Shown: in pieces, positions 20,419 to 32,857 of the stretch
How the letters are laid out: every line of letters begins with the position of its first letter
How positions within the stretch are numbered: the first letter of the stretch is position 1
From: Galeopsis tetrahit
Lineage: Eukaryota; Streptophyta; Magnoliopsida; Lamiales; Lamiaceae
Direction: 5' to 3'
Length of the DNA stretch: 64,000 bases
Assembly: GCA_963675135.1 (NCBI GenBank)
Contig: OY776130.1
Location: 20,204,001-20,268,000 of the forward strand
Notes under the pieces: model-generated
Databases searched by the model: none
What the model saw: the letters and a program-made list of their open reading frames with translations, nothing else
What the model was told of the DNA's origin: nothing
Translations under genes and position numbers: made by a program

Positions 20419-22080
20419 GTGAACATGTTGAGATCAGCTGCAATGCTTTGTCCAATTGCGTATTTAGGTGAAGTTTCATCCCCTCTTGCTAGAACTGGTG
20501 TTGAAAATCTTCTTGCTGAGGTAATTTATTTTGGCTGCTTTTATTTAGTTTTTGGACTTCTTGTTATATTACAATCTAACAGGCTATACTTTCTCTTATT
20601 CACAGATTTTATATTGGTTGGATATTCATGAATTTAGCCCCAGAGGGTGAGAAATTCTTCTTTCTTAGCTCAAGTATATATCTATCTTAAGGAGTTCGTC
20701 TCGTATAAAATAGTTTTATCGTACAATTGATTCGTAACTATTAGTACTATATATATAGTAACACAATTAGTTAAACAAATAATACTATTTAAAAATACAC
20801 ATAGCAAACCAGTTGTACGATAAACCTGGTTTACATGACTTTGCGTGTCTTTAGGAGTGCATGTTAGTTGAGGAGTCGTCCTGCGAGTTCCAATAGAAAT
20901 AAGAACAAAATCGACTAGCATTTAATCGAAAATTGGAGCTCAGTAATGCTTGATTTGAAAGGCTCGTGAGCTTAAGTAACTTAGTATTTATAAAAAGTTT
21001 TTTCCCCAATCGAATCGAGTTCAACTTTGAATTTTGTGAGCTATCAAGCTAAACTATTTCATTATGCTTCGTAAGTTATTGAGTCGAATTTGGGTTTTTC
21101 AGGGAAGCTGTCGTCAAACTTCTGTCGCGCATCTGTGAGCAGAAAGGCGTGGATTGCACACACCTATTGACATCTTTCACAAGTGATGATACTCTTGATT
21201 TATTACTTCAGTTTTGTGACATTCTTGAGAGACGACCAGTTTAAATAACATGAATTAATCATAGTACTGATTGAGTATTCTGTCTGAATCCAGGAAAAAA
21301 TTGCTGCTTAAATTCTTCAATTGTCAATGTTTTTCTACAGCATGAGCCTCAATCAACTTCAACCAAGAACATGATTCATATAGCCCAGAGTAAGTGTTAT
21401 AAATTACGCGTTTTCTTGGTAATAAATTGGACATGAAGTAGGGTCGATGTTTGATTTTGCACAAGTACGTAGTATAATAATACCCTCCGGTAAATTGAAA
21501 AAAATGCCCCGTAACTTTAAAAAAGTTGGTAAAAAGGTCCATTAACCGGTTGTATCAAGTTATTGGGCATTTTTGTCAAATTTTTTTGCCTGGCGTAACT
21601 GGGAACAGCCGATTGCGGGACACTTTTTGTGAAGAAATTTAAAGTTACAAGACATTTTCATATAATTTAAAAGTTACAGGACATTTTCACCATTCATCTG
21701 GGACAAAAAAGTGCAATTTCGCCTTATAATCTGATTCGTGTGATCTTTCTTTTGGCACAGTGATACGAGAAGGTACGATCAAGAAGTACGATTATGAAGA
21801 CGAGGAGAAGAACATGAAACACTATGGGACCCCTACTCCTCCGTCGTATAACATGAATAGTATCCCGAACAATATTCCTCTGTTTCTTGCTTATGGAGGG
21901 GCAGATGCACTTTCCGTAACGGAAGATGTGAAGCTTCTGCTCGAAAGCCTTCGTGATCATGAAGGAGATAAGTTAGTTGTTGAGTATCAAGAGGACTATG
22001 GTCATGGTGATTATGTAATGGGTGTTAATGCTAGAGAAGTTGTCTATGATCCTATGATGTCCTTTTTTGGGCTACATTAA
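20419..22080 (+). pseudogene. Triacylglycerol/acid lipase, copy 2, 5'-truncated
   Basis: Exons match exons 5-9 of the intact paralogue: 20419-20520 (5' part of exon 5 missing; begins VNMLRSAAMLCPIAYLGE), 20606-20646 (ILYWLDIHEFSPRG), 21103-21182, 21294-21389 and 21761-22080. The catalytic Asp (GGADALS) and His (GHGDYVMG) regions are present, but the promoter, signal peptide and GHSLG nucleophile exon are not. The splice sites and frame of the remaining exons are still open, so decay is recent. The exon 7 donor-side base changed (ACAGGT to ACAAGT), giving a Gly-to-Arg change. Copy 1 at 8831 derives from this region. Confidence 0.9.
20695..20845. mobile_element. Possible small MITE inside a lipase copy 2 intron
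   Basis: TTTTATCGTACAATTG and CAGTTGTACGATAAACC form an imperfect inverted pair about 100 bp apart. The ends and target duplication are unclear. Confidence 0.3.
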
Positions 22081-22997
22081 CGTGTACTGATATGAAATAA
22101 TACGAGTATTTTGACACGAAGATTAAGAAATATGAAATATGATTGATAAATGGAATAATATAATTATTTTGGCTTCTAGGATGAGAAGTATACTCAACTA
22201 TAATATCTTAAATTGACATCATTTGATATTTAATATCTATATGTACATAAATTGGTGTATTTATCATTAATAACAAAGTGTATATACAATGTTGACACAT
22301 GCAAGAATCCAAGAAATAGTATCTTACATTTATAGTGTTCATATTGGAAACTAGATAGCAATGATAATGTTTCTAGGGGGCCATATCATACAGTTGCTCT
22401 GGTTTTAGACGGAGCCTCCACAAATGGACAGTGAGATTTATTTCCCGAATTAGTCGATTCAAGAATCGAATATCGAGACATTAAAAAAAGCAATGATAAT
22501 GTTCCATTTGAAACTTTTCTATATTATAGTACACCATTAGAAAGGCAAGATTAACTTGTAAATATGTCAACATGACAGAAATATACTGGACAAATTCTTG
22601 GAAGAGGCGCTTCGGAGATAAGTTTGACCCGTCCCAGACCCGCCATGTGGACCTTGCCATTCAATATTTTTTTATATGAATTATCTTCAAATAAATTATA
22701 AGATACAAATTATCTTTATTTTGACATCGAATAATTCAAATTATTCGAAGGCGAATTTTATAAAAATCAAGACTAATCTAGGTCTGCCTAATCGGATCCA
22801 AATCTGCCCCAAGTGTGTCGGATACACTCCACATCCGAATTTGAACACGTTCCATTGCCATCCTTATTTGATTTAATTAATTTTGAGCTCCTCACTACAG
22901 ACGAACATAATATCCGTACAATATTTCCCATCGTTCTATTCTTCGTATTTTTATGTTCATGTTTTTGTTATGTGTGGAACATGATCTACGTGCTTTA
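22081..22997. repeat. 3' flank of lipase copy 2 (duplicated at 9687-10530), no gene
   Basis: Homologous to the flank of copy 1 up to about 22910, after which the two diverge abruptly. This marks the right breakpoint of the segmental duplication. Confidence 0.75.
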
Positions 22998-23747
22998 GGG
23001 CATGTTTGTTTTGGAATTTTGAGGATTTTGAAATCCGGATTTCAAAATCTAGTGGATTTCAAAATCTGATGCAACGTGCGTGATCAAAAGAAAGAATAAC
23101 AAGAATCGTTGATTCACAAAATACCCGAGTCTTGATAAAACGAAGAATAATTCTTCAATAATAATTTCAATATGCAAAAACTGCCCGACAATGTTTGGAA
23201 AACGAGAATAAAATCAAACCCTAGTGTACGGAATTAGGAAATTACAAAAAAACCCCAAAACAATTAAAAATTGTAAAAATAACACTCAAAAAGCAATAAA
23301 ACGCGTTTTTGACCACTCAAACGATGGAATTTGGTCAAAAAGCGTCGCACGTCAAGGCAAAGCGGTGAGTTTGACTCGTAGCATCGATTCCACCCGAAAA
23401 AGTGTGCTCACACGCAAAAATCGGGTTCCGGCTCCCAAAACTTCAAAAATTCTTCGGATGCTCTCGTTTCTTAAAAAATTGTAACGCCACTCAGGCTACA
23501 TCAAAATCCTAATACTTTTTATGTTTTATGTTTGTTTTGGGATTTATGTAGGGTAGGATTTGACTTTATAGTATAGGATTATAGGTTTTATAGGTATTTA
23601 TATAGGGTTTGTAGGTATTTATAGAGTTGACTTTTATAGGAATATATAGGGTGGGATTTTGAAATCCTGAATTAAAATCTCAAACTGTAACGGGGTGGAG
23701 TTTCGAAATCCCAAATCCGGATTTCCCATCCCAAAACAAACATGCCC
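22998..23747. mobile_element. PIF/Harbinger-type MITE split by a solo LTR
   Basis: The ends GGGCATGTTTGTTTTGGAAT and CCAAAACAAACATGCCC are inverted copies, and both are flanked by TTA (22995-22997 and 23748-23750), the 3-bp target of PIF/Harbinger elements. Repeated GGATTTTGAAATCC motifs fill the subterminal parts. A 437-bp LTR interrupts it. Confidence 0.8.
23067..23503 (-). mobile_element. Solo LTR (437 bp) nested in the PIF-like MITE
   Basis: Begins TGATGCAACG and ends GGCTACATCA, with a perfect 5-bp duplication AAATC at 23062-23066 and 23504-23508. No internal retrotransposon domain is present. The open frame at 23224-23484 lies wholly inside it and has no family resemblance. The strand is a guess. 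Confidence 0.82.
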
Positions 23748-23750
23748 TTA

Positions 23751-24084
23751 GTGATTCGACTCGAAAACCCGAAAGGTGTCCCTCGAAATTTGAAATTACC
23801 TTATTTGGATGAGAATTGCACGAACAAAAATTAAGAGTTGCTTCAATAATTTAAGGTATAAAATGTTGCCCTTTACTAATATAAAAGTCTAAACACGCAA
23901 ATCATTTCCCACCTCAACACCACTCGAATTTTGGTAATTAGTGAATTTTACATTTTATTAATAAAAATTAATTGAATTTTTCTGCCGGCATTTGCGTTGA
24001 TAATAGAAAATAATTCTCTATTTATATGACTGTTTAAATTATTGAGTCATATGTATCTATAATTATTTTAGTATATATAGTTCG
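23751..24084. other. AT-rich spacer, no gene seen
   Basis: No coding, RNA or clear repeat feature was recognised here. Confidence 0.5.
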
Positions 24085-24435
24085 GTTGGATAAATATAAT
24101 CTTTTTTCGTCTCATAACTTTTTATCTTTTTTAAAATAGTTGCAAAATACAAAGATATACAAATTTAGTCCCATTGATTTTTTGTGTATACCAATTTCGT
24201 CTGAAAGTTGTCGAAATTCTCGGAACTATATCATTTTTAGTCATGTTCTCGGCACGTGGGTGGTCGATTCTGACAAAGTTGCTGACAAAAAACGACGTTG
24301 TTCCGATAATTCTGACAACTTTGAAACGAAACAGGTACATAAAAAAATAATCGGAACTAGATTTTTACCTTTTTTTTTAGACCATTTTAAAAAAAATGTA
24401 AAAAGTTATTGGACGAAAAAAGATTATATCCTGAT
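24085..24435. mobile_element. Long-inverted-repeat MITE
   Basis: Left ATAATCTTTTTTCGTCTCAT and right GACGAAAAAAGATTATATCC are mirror copies, with similarity running inward for about 100 bp on each side, so the element can fold into a hairpin. Related hairpins sit at 44005-44258 upstream of the second intact lipase. Confidence 0.7.
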
Positions 24436-24996
24436 TTAGAGCTGAATCTATCCAGTTCTTAAACTGTATTAAAACGCGTTTAAAATTGTTTCAATCAGAA
24501 CAAAAACAAGTATGAACATTGCAGCAGTTCAGTTCGACTTCATTGTCAACGACAACTGGTTCTTTCCATAAAAAAGGTTCTTCCACAAAAAAACAATTTC
24601 ATGGACCCCAAAATTACTTGAAAATAAAAACATATATACTCTCTCATAAACTTTTCCTTTACCTTTTGCACGAAAATTAAAGAATACAATATAAAATATG
24701 TAATGAGAAATTAAAAGGTGTCAAAATACCTAAATGCCCCTTCCTCCATTTTTGTTATAACTATTGAAGCCGCTGAAGCCGCTATTGGATCGGCTATTAT
24801 TTCATCAATTTATCGTAATAGAAAATCAATTCGGATTAACCAATCCAATTTGTTGAATAAATAGTATTAATCATATAAATCCTAATTTTGAATATTAATT
24901 TAAAATTTGCGGGTTTGATATGTCAAAAGTAATAAAATTGTGTGACAGTTGTAATAAAATCCAACTTTAGGGGTAATAGTGTAAGTGCGTGGGGTC
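24436..24996. other. Spacer, no gene seen
   Basis: AT-rich sequence. I see no coding or RNA feature. Confidence 0.45.
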
Positions 24997-25200
24997 ATTT
25001 TCCTCATGTTCATAATAGGTACGCTTACGACAGGACGTGAAAAATGGGTAAGTATAAAGTTTAGGGCAGGACGGAAGGAGTATCATTTTCCTTATGCTCA
25101 TAATAGGTAAGCTTGTGGCGGGACGTGCACAATAGGTAAGTGTGAAGTTTAGGGCTGGAAGAAGAGAGTATATATCATTTTCCTTATGTTCATAATCTGT
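24997..25200. repeat. Tandem repeat, about 90-bp unit, 2.3 copies
   Basis: Units begin CATTTTCCTYATGYTCATAA and contain AAGTTTAGGG, ending at a GGAGTA-like motif. They lie just upstream of the lipase promoter. Confidence 0.75.
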
Positions 25201-25304
25201 CCAACTAAAGAGTCTGATTCCCAAATATGAACACATGACAACGTAGAAGCAACGATGTTTGAACACTAACACGTAATACTAACAGGACATATCCAATCTG
25301 TATG

Positions 25305-25310
25305 TATAAA
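25305..25310 (+). promoter_or_regulatory. Putative TATA box of the lipase gene at 25366
   Basis: TATAAA about 56 bp upstream of the ATG. Position fits a plant core promoter with a short leader; no other element is assignable. Confidence 0.45.
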
Positions 25311-25365
25311 TTGCTTCAAAATTGATCAAATAATTATTACCTAATTAGTCTTGTAATTAAAAATA

Positions 25366-27554
25366 ATGATGATCAAGAGTGTAACATTCTTAATTTTGTT
25401 ACTGCTTTCTTTCATTGTTCTTGCAGCAAGTGGAAGAACAAAGATTCAAAGAATCTTGAAATCTAGTGATTCTGATGAAGATGGTATTTGTAAATCAATG
25501 GTGGAAACACAAGGGTATACCTGTGAAGAACATAAAGTATGACATTTTTTTTTTTAAATTGCTATAATTTTTTAATTTTTTGATGAAACTGATGTATACA
25601 AGATCAGGTTACAACAAAAGATGGATTTATTCTAAGCATGCAGAGGATTCCGACGGGACGATCGGGCTCGAAGGGAGCTAAGATACCTGTTCTTCTTCAA
25701 CATGGAATCTTGAGTGTTAGTGTTTCCTCTGTTTTTCTCTGTTTTTACTCTGAATTCACTGCAAGAAAATTAACTTTTAATGACAGAATACATGGCTGTC
25801 AAATTCACCTGACAGGATTCTGACGTAAGGTCAATTTTTTCGAAAAATATTGATTCTTGAATGTGACAGGATGCAAATACATGGCTGTCAAATTCACCTG
25901 ACGAATCATTAGGATACATATTAGCCGATCTTCCAGAATTGTATTATTACGGCTAAAAGTCTGTAATGACAGGATTCTGACGTTAAAGGTCAATTTTTTG
26001 AAAAATATTGATTCTTGAATGTGACAGGATGCAAGGACATGGCTGTCAAATTCACCCGACGAATCATTAGGATACATATTAGCTGATAATGGTTTTGATG
26101 TATGGTTGTCGAATGTCCGTGGGACGAGTTACAGCAGTGGACACACGTCGCTTAGTCCTAGTGATCCGGTACTAAATTGCAGCGGAAATTGATGATTTCG
26201 TCTACTAGTATTTAAGCCATTTGCTGATAATTTGAGGTCGAATTCTGCGTTTGGAAACAGGAATACTGGAACTGGTCGTGGGACGAATTAGCAGCGTACG
26301 ATCTTCCAGCAATGTTCGAGTATGTTCACAGCCAAACCGGGCAGAAGTTGCACTATGTTGGACATTCCTTGGTAAATTCCAACACATTTGCATTAGTATT
26401 ATTTTCTTGTTATAATGAGAATCTGTGAAACAGGGGACTTTGATGGCTTTCGCTGCATTTTCGAGAAACGAGGTGTTAAACATGGCTAGATCAGCAGCTC
26501 TTCTTAGCCCTATAGCTCACATGGGCCAAATGCCTTCTCCTCTTGCCAAAGCTGCTGCTTTTGCATTCGTAGCTGAAGTACGTAACCATCTCGTCTTTGC
26601 CTCAATTAATTTGCTCGTTTTGAAACTCGAAAACTAACCAAATCTTTTGACTACACAGAGCGTATACTGGTTGGGAGTCAAAGAATTTTCTCCGGGAGGG
26701 TGAGAAACACGCCACTATAAATTTTGTAGCTAAAAGTCTTTAATGATAGGATTTATTATGTCATTAAAGATCAATTTTCTTGTAGTGCGTCCCATTTACT
26801 TGTTGGATCAACGACTAGAAATTAAACCTTCTTGCATTTTCAATCACAATCTTTATTTCTTGAAATTCATCTGAAACAATTTCTTGAATATGACAGAGGC
26901 CCTGCTTCTAAACTTGTGCAAGAAATCTGCACCAAAATTGATTGTACTAAATTGGAAGATATTATTACAGGTAACTCTTATTTGATTTAAAATGTTCTAA
27001 TTTTCTTATTTAATAATCTTGATTATGTGACAGGCCCTAATTGTTGCATGAACTCTTCAAGTGCAAATCTAAGCCACCAACAACCGACGGCGACGAAAAA
27101 CATGGTCCATTTTGCCCAAAGTACGTCTAACTTGGACTGGATAACGAGACTTAAAAAAAAAAAAAAAAAAAAAATTGATGCTTCAATAATTTATTTGTGT
27201 GCATACTAATGTAGAGCTTTCGTTGTCGAAATAGTGATCAGGCAAGGAACAATAGCAATGTTCGACTATGGCAACGAAGACGATAACATCAAACACTACG
27301 GACAGTCAACTCCGCCATTGTACAACATGGCTAGCATTCCGAATAATCTTCCTCTTTTCCTTGGCTACGGTGGGAAAGATTTGCTATCCGATGTTAACGA
27401 CGTGCAAACGTTGATCAAAGATCTATCGGGCCATGATCCCGATAAACTTGTCTTGCTATACAGGGATGATTATGCTCACTTAGACTTCGTTTCAGGGGTG
27501 AATGCAAACCAAGTTGTGTATGATCCTCTCATGGCCTTTTTCAAGTTGAATTAG
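25366..27554 (+). CDS. Triacylglycerol/acid lipase, intact nine-exon gene (copy 3)
   Basis: Exons: 25366-25536, 25608-25715, 26028-26168, 26261-26371, 26434-26577, 26659-26699, 26897-26970, 27034-27120 and 27235-27554, totalling 1197 bp or 398 residues. All introns are GT-AG and phases close without a stop. Residues 1-21 form a hydrophobic signal peptide (SVTFLILLLLSFIVLA), so the enzyme is probably secreted or vacuolar. It is an alpha/beta hydrolase of the gastric/lysosomal acid lipase family (plant triacylglycerol lipase 2-like), hydrolysing neutral lipid esters. The nucleophile motif GHSLG (Ser176) spans the exon 4/5 boundary, Asp341 lies in GGKDLLSD and His374 in YAHLDF. Conserved blocks include GYTCEEH, DNGFDVW, RGTSYS and YWNWSWDELA. 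Exon 3 has a partial duplicate upstream that could be misused in splicing. Confidence 0.93.
25785..26027 (+). repeat. Duplicated 5' half of lipase exon 3 within intron 2
   Basis: About 25815-25930 repeats the intron end and the first part of exon 3 (GAATGTGACAGGATGCAA, then the ADESLGYIL-type coding block), and the real exon begins at 26028. A further short piece lies at 25785-25815 (ACATGGCTGTCAAATTCACC). The decoy keeps a usable TGACAG acceptor but lacks the exon's 3' half and donor. Confidence 0.88.
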
Positions 27555-27559
27555 AATTG

Positions 27560-27794
27560 TAATATTGTGAATATACACTGTATTCATAGTTTTGTCCCAC
27601 AGTTGATAATTTATTAATTTTATACTCAATTCCCACATACACCAAATAAATGGTCATTTAAATAGCTTGGGGTGGTTACGGGTGGGGTATGGGGGAGGGT
27701 GTCGGTGCGTGAAGGGTCAGGGTATCCTCGGTTCAAAATATCACTAGAGTCGGGTCGGGTATGTGGGATGGGGTCGGAAAACAGGGCGATCATC
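27560..27794. other. Lipase 3' flank with a G-rich tract, no gene
   Basis: A G-rich stretch (GGGTGGGGTATGGGGGAGGG, 27680-27710) and GGGTCGGGTATG motifs resemble the GC-rich ends of local hAT-like elements, but no ends were found. Confidence 0.4.
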
Positions 27795-28081
27795 GTTTAG
27801 AGACGGATTTAGAGGCGAAAAAAATTGATTCTAAATAATTACGGAATTAGTAACAATTTCTTGACCCGGAGACGTACAAAACGGATTGTAGACATTAGAG
27901 ATCGAAAGAAATGGTGTCAAATCTATCTCTAATTAGAAAAAGGAATTTAAAACACCATTTCTAGCATTAGGCACGAGAAAGATAGACACACATAGAAATC
28001 GTTTTAAAATCCGTCTATAACCGGTTTAGAGACCGTAAAAACGGTCTTTAAATCGTCTCTAAAACTCTTTTTTTTGTAGTG
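27795..28081 (-). mobile_element. Truncated CACTA element, one terminus
   Basis: On the minus strand it starts CACTACAAAAAAAAGAG at 28081 and has subterminal TTTAGAGACCG and AAAACGGTCT motifs, as in the complete element at 57121-58953. No matching second CACTA end is seen on the left. Confidence 0.7.
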
Positions 28082-28545
28082 AGATTATTATTATTATGAA
28101 CTAGTGTAAAACCCGCGTTTTACGCGGAATTAAAATAAATTTATTTTATTAATTTAAATTTTTTTTGAAACATGTATAGATGAGTAAATTTGTTATTCTA
28201 TTAAAATTAAAAGATAAAAAAATAAAATATTATAGTTATATAGATTACATTATTTATATAAAAAATAATAATATAAAAGAGAATTAAAATTTTATTTATA
28301 AAAGAAATCAATATACAAAATTATAAATTGCATAAAGCTTACTTGTAGACAACATTTGTTGTACATTTGCATATTTTTTTTCATTTAAATTTAGGCAAAG
28401 ATTTTTCAAAACAAATCTGTTAATAATCGATGTCTCGTCCCATATTATCAGCTTTGAATATATTATAAGTTCTTTTGCAATGAGTACCAGGTTATTATGT
28501 TGCAATTCGATGATTTATAAATGCTAATCAAAATAAAAACTTAGA

Positions 28546-28850
28546 ACGTCTCTTGGCAAAAGAAGAGAAGCTACACCACTTGATGCAACATTAAAAACTA
28601 TATCTATGTGAGATCTAATAGCGGTAGAAATAGTTTTCCATGTGAAAGTTTTTCCAGTACCCCCGTATTCATACAAAAAGAATACTTCACCATCACGGGA
28701 ACAAACAATTACTTCAAGTATTTCTTGTAGAACATCGCTCTATTCGACAGTTAGAGTTGAAGAAAACCTGTTGTAGCGATCATAACTCAACTCTTCAAGA
28801 ATGAGTGAATTGTGTTGTAAAGATATCAGATCTCGGTCTTGAGCAGACAT
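28546..28850 (-). pseudogene. Helitron Pif1-type helicase fragment
   Basis: Minus-strand frame from ATG 28850 reads ILEELSYDRYNRF, then after one in-frame TAG DVLQEILEVI, FFLYEYGGTGKTFTWKT (Walker A, about 28635-28685) and NVASSGVASLLLP, in the order found in plant Helitron helicases. Only about 100 residues remain out of the more than 1000 of a full Rep/helicase. It is the clearest proof that this region derives from Helitrons. Confidence 0.87.
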
Positions 28851-31121
28851 TGATGAAAATCAACTTAAATTACTCCCATTTTTTTAAAGTAACTCATCAA
28901 TCTCAAATAGTGTATAATTCTTTAATGACTCGTCGCTCATACGTAGATCTAAAAAAAATGTATTAGATTAAAATATAGTTATAAAACAATCCATCAATCT
29001 CCTACTTAATGACTCATTTTACCATTTTGATCGTCCCTTACTTAATGACTCATACTTAAAACAACAAAATAACATATTAACTATTCCCTTAAAATATCAT
29101 AGTATTACATCAAATGTCATTATTTTATTCACACTAAAAATCAACTTTATTACTCATAAATATGAAGAGTCTTTACTACCTCACTTTTTATTTTTACACT
29201 TCACTTTATATCTTACTTTTTTTTATTTTTTTCAACACACCACTTGTCTATATCTATTATTAAATTATTTTTCTTAATCTATGTGACCAAAAGTAGTGAA
29301 AAACCTATACGTAGAGGAAATATTATTAAACTATGTAACTTTATTTCTTAAATAATAAAAAAAATGTGTAACTTAATTGGTATATATAAATTACTAAATA
29401 TATCTAATTAATGCCATTTCTCAAATTTAATGGTTATTTAAATCTACTATATTATCAATATGAAGAAATTCATAATTTTCATAATTTTGTACTGTTAAAA
29501 TTTTAAGAATCAAAATCTTCTAGCAAATTTTAAAATTAGTCAACTATGATAGAAATTTAATTTCCTTAATTTTAGGAAATTTGAAATTAAGTACATAGGA
29601 GTATCATATTTCGGGTAATTTTGATTAGTTACACTCATATTCTCTAGATTTTTAAGTCATTACCAATATATTTAAGTATAACAGAATTAGAGTTGGATGA
29701 TTCAGATTTGTTGAGAACTTGAGAGCTATATATTTTTTTTCATCTTAATGGGGAGTGTGAAATTAAGTAATGAACAATAATTTTGTGGTTGTGTAAATAT
29801 TTTGTAAATTAAATCTCAATGTAAACTAACAATAATTTTAGTAATTAATTGATATCATTAATATTATGTGATAAAAATGGTATAGTAAATTCATTTTGAT
29901 TTTAAAAGACAATAATTTTATAAAGTTTGTGAAATTAAAAATTTAATATTATTGCTTGTCGAATTTTTTTTTTAATATAGGGAGTAATTCTATCAAGGAC
30001 GGATTGACTAATATTGATTAGTACAAAGATACTTGGAGATATTAATATCATTAATTGATTGATTTTAGTACAAAATTTGTGGAGTTCAATATTTAGTACT
30101 ACATTGCAACAATTAAGGACTAATTCTATCTATTTAAGGTTGACTAATTTAAAACATGTTCCTAAATATAAGATTTTGCCAATTAATTATGAGTTTATTT
30201 GAATGTTCCTGTATAATTTTTATAAAATAAATGTATATAATAGATTGTATATTCTGATTTGAGATCAAAATGAATTATAAATTGATTAACGTTATAAAAT
30301 TACTACCTTGTATTCATTAATTTAATGTGTATACACCTATAAACACAATTCATTCTAAAATTATTCAAATTTAATGTAATCAATTTAAAGGAATCATTCT
30401 AGAGCAACAATCAATGTCTATATTAAGATTCACATTTCGTATTCGAATAATGATGATATGTATTTTTTTTAATTTAAAAATCAATTTACCAAAAATATCT
30501 TGTTTTATAAAAGTGTATACAACAAAAATAACCATTTATTCATCAATATAAAAAAACAACAAAAATTGATATATAACCCTGCAAAAAAAAAAAAAAAAAT
30601 ATTGATCTAAACTCTCAAAAACATACTTGATAAGTGGTGTTTTGGATCTGATTTATCAAACTTAAATAATCTCAAAAAAAAAAAAAAAGAAAAATCAGAT
30701 TTGGTCTCTAATGATTGATCCGTAATGTATACAACTATTTTTGTTGTCATGTTTTATTTTTATTCAAAAAGAAAACAACCAACTCTCAATATTATTTCTC
30801 TTGCACTAAGATCCAGCGAAACATGTTTTCTCTAATTTTCCTCGAAGATTCGTGAGGAATAACATGGAATGATGGCATTTCGTTGAAGCTCATTGATATG
30901 AGCTTTACTTCACCATTGAAAGACAATTCTTCCCCATCTATAACAGTTATCTAGAAAGGAAGAGGAGAACGTAACAATAAACCTAAAAAAAATACATCAA
31001 ATGAACGCCCTTTGAGTGGACAGTAGTGATTAGAGATCTAAAATATATATATATATGATGAAATACATAAATTGGCTGATTGAGAAAATAGAATGCATCA
31101 TACACAAAGATGAGAGTACAC

Positions 31122-31265
31122 ATTAGAGATTGTAAATTTCTGCAAAATAACATTACATATTACAGACCTAAAATTTGCAAAAGGAAAAAAAAAAAATTAG
31201 AGATTGTAAATTTCTGCAAAATAACATTACATATTACAACCTAAATTTTGCAAAAGGAAAAAAAA
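31122..31265. repeat. Two-copy tandem duplication, about 72 bp
   Basis: TTAGAGATTGTAAATTTCTG and the following stretch to an A-run occur twice in succession, with a small indel. Confidence 0.88.
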
Positions 31266-31879
31266 AATCAAATAATATTGATTAGAGAAAAATGTGAATG
31301 AGTGATTGAAATGAAAGAAGATGAGGGTTTATATAGAAGGTGAAATTAAAAATGTAGGGTTAAGATTAAAAGTTAAAATGAATGGATGAGATTAAAAGAT
31401 AAAAATTAAAATAATTAAATGAGAAAATAGGAATTTTGAAATGGAGAGAAATGGAGAAGAGAGAGATTGAGATAGTGAATGAGGTTGTGACATGTGGCAC
31501 TAAGAAGGTTTGCAAATATATATATACTAGTGTAGAAATCGTGTATTACACGGAATTTTAAATATATTTTTAAATATTTAATACGGAGTAATAAATTTTT
31601 ATTTATTTACTTAATTTATTTTTTTATATTTTTATTTTGTATGATAAATTACTATAATTATATTTAAAAAAATAATTTCACATAATTATAATTATTTTTT
31701 TAAAAAAATTTAACATTTTTTTCAATTATATTTATTACTCCCTCCGTCCAATTTTATTATGCTTACTTCTCCGGCACGGATTTTAATGAATATTGATTAG
31801 TTTATGTATAAAGTAGATAAGTTGGGGATATAATGAGATGTTGTGGGGTCCATTTATAGGTAAAATGATTGTTTATGAA

Positions 31880-32857
31880 TAGAGCTGGCAAATCGGGCCG
31901 CCCGGCCCAACCCAGCCCAGCCCATCGGGCCAAGTGATGTTCGTGGGCTAGGCCGGGCCGGCCCATGAACTGGTCGGGCCTATAAAATTGGAGCCCAGCC
32001 TAGCCCATCTGGGCTACTGGGCTAGCGGGCCAGCCCAGCCCATTACATAATTTTTTATTTTTAAAAAAAAAAATCTTGCAAAAATTATATATTACTCCCT
32101 CCGTCCATGGAAATGTAGTCTCATTTGCCTCATATTCTTTGTCCACTAAATGTAGTTCCATACACTATGGAAACCATCACCCCCAACCATCACTTAATTA
32201 CTCAATTTGCCATCAACTTTATTCACAAACAATCACTTTATTCACAATAGACCTACCTTTTTCTTAAAACTTGTGTCCACCCTCTCTGGGATTACATTTG
32301 GTGGATGAAGGGAGTAACTAGTAACTACACATAATTTATAAACGATCATAACCATTATTGCATTAATGTACACTGCAAGTCCCACCCCATGAGATAAAAA
32401 AATAATATATAAATTTATTATGTATTGATCACATTCTCACATATATTTTTTATTTATACAAATAATTACAATTAAAAATATACATTACTAATATACTCCA
32501 TTAATTATACATAATTTATAAACGGACATAACTAGTACGGAGTATAACATTACACTATATATCAAGTTCAAATATAATTATAAATAATTCATAAGTTCAA
32601 ATTTTAAAGTCAAAATAAAATCAATAACATAATAATAATATTTAAGTATAGAGTATTGTAATAATTTTAATTGTTTATTTACCATAAAAAAAATTGATCG
32701 GGCCAAAATCAGCCTAGCCCATTAGGCCCATCGGGCCTATCGGGTCGGGCCAAATAGGCCCAGTTTTATATGGGCCTATAATTTTAGAGCCCAGCCCATA
32801 CTGGGCTTCGGGTTGGCCGGGCCGGCCCATCGGGTCGGGCCCAAATTGCCGGCTCTA
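31880..32857. mobile_element. hAT-type element, 978 bp, with 8-bp duplication
   Basis: Starts TAGAGCTGGCAAATCGGGCC and ends TTGCCGGCTCTA, with TTTATGAA duplicated perfectly at 31872-31879 and 32858-32865. The subterminal regions are packed with GGGCC/AGCCCA motifs. There is no transposase. It carries a Stowaway MITE inside. Confidence 0.93.
32095..32314. mobile_element. Stowaway-like MITE (220 bp) inside the hAT element
   Basis: TA-flanked (32093-32094, 32315-32316), with ends CTCCCTCCGTCCATGGAAAT and ATTTGGTGGATGAAGGGAG. This is the innermost and youngest layer of the nest. Confidence 0.9.

Larger units (their letters stand above)
28101..31526 (-). mobile_element. Degraded Helitron with helicase relic
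   Basis: The minus-strand 3' end is a hairpin CCGCGTAAAACGCGG, a short tail and CTAG at 28104-28101 followed by T, the classical Helitron terminus. A Pif1-type helicase relic lies inside. The 5' end is not sure; the next Helitron terminus begins at 31527. The 29-30.8 kb part is AT-rich with no other recognised domain. A minus-strand stretch near 30840-30950 (VIDGEELSFNGEVKLISMSF) looks coding but I cannot name it. Confidence 0.65.

Noticed and set aside
21724..21960. Minus-strand open frame opposite the lipase exon
   Set aside because: Antisense shadow of the real exon 9 of lipase copy 2.
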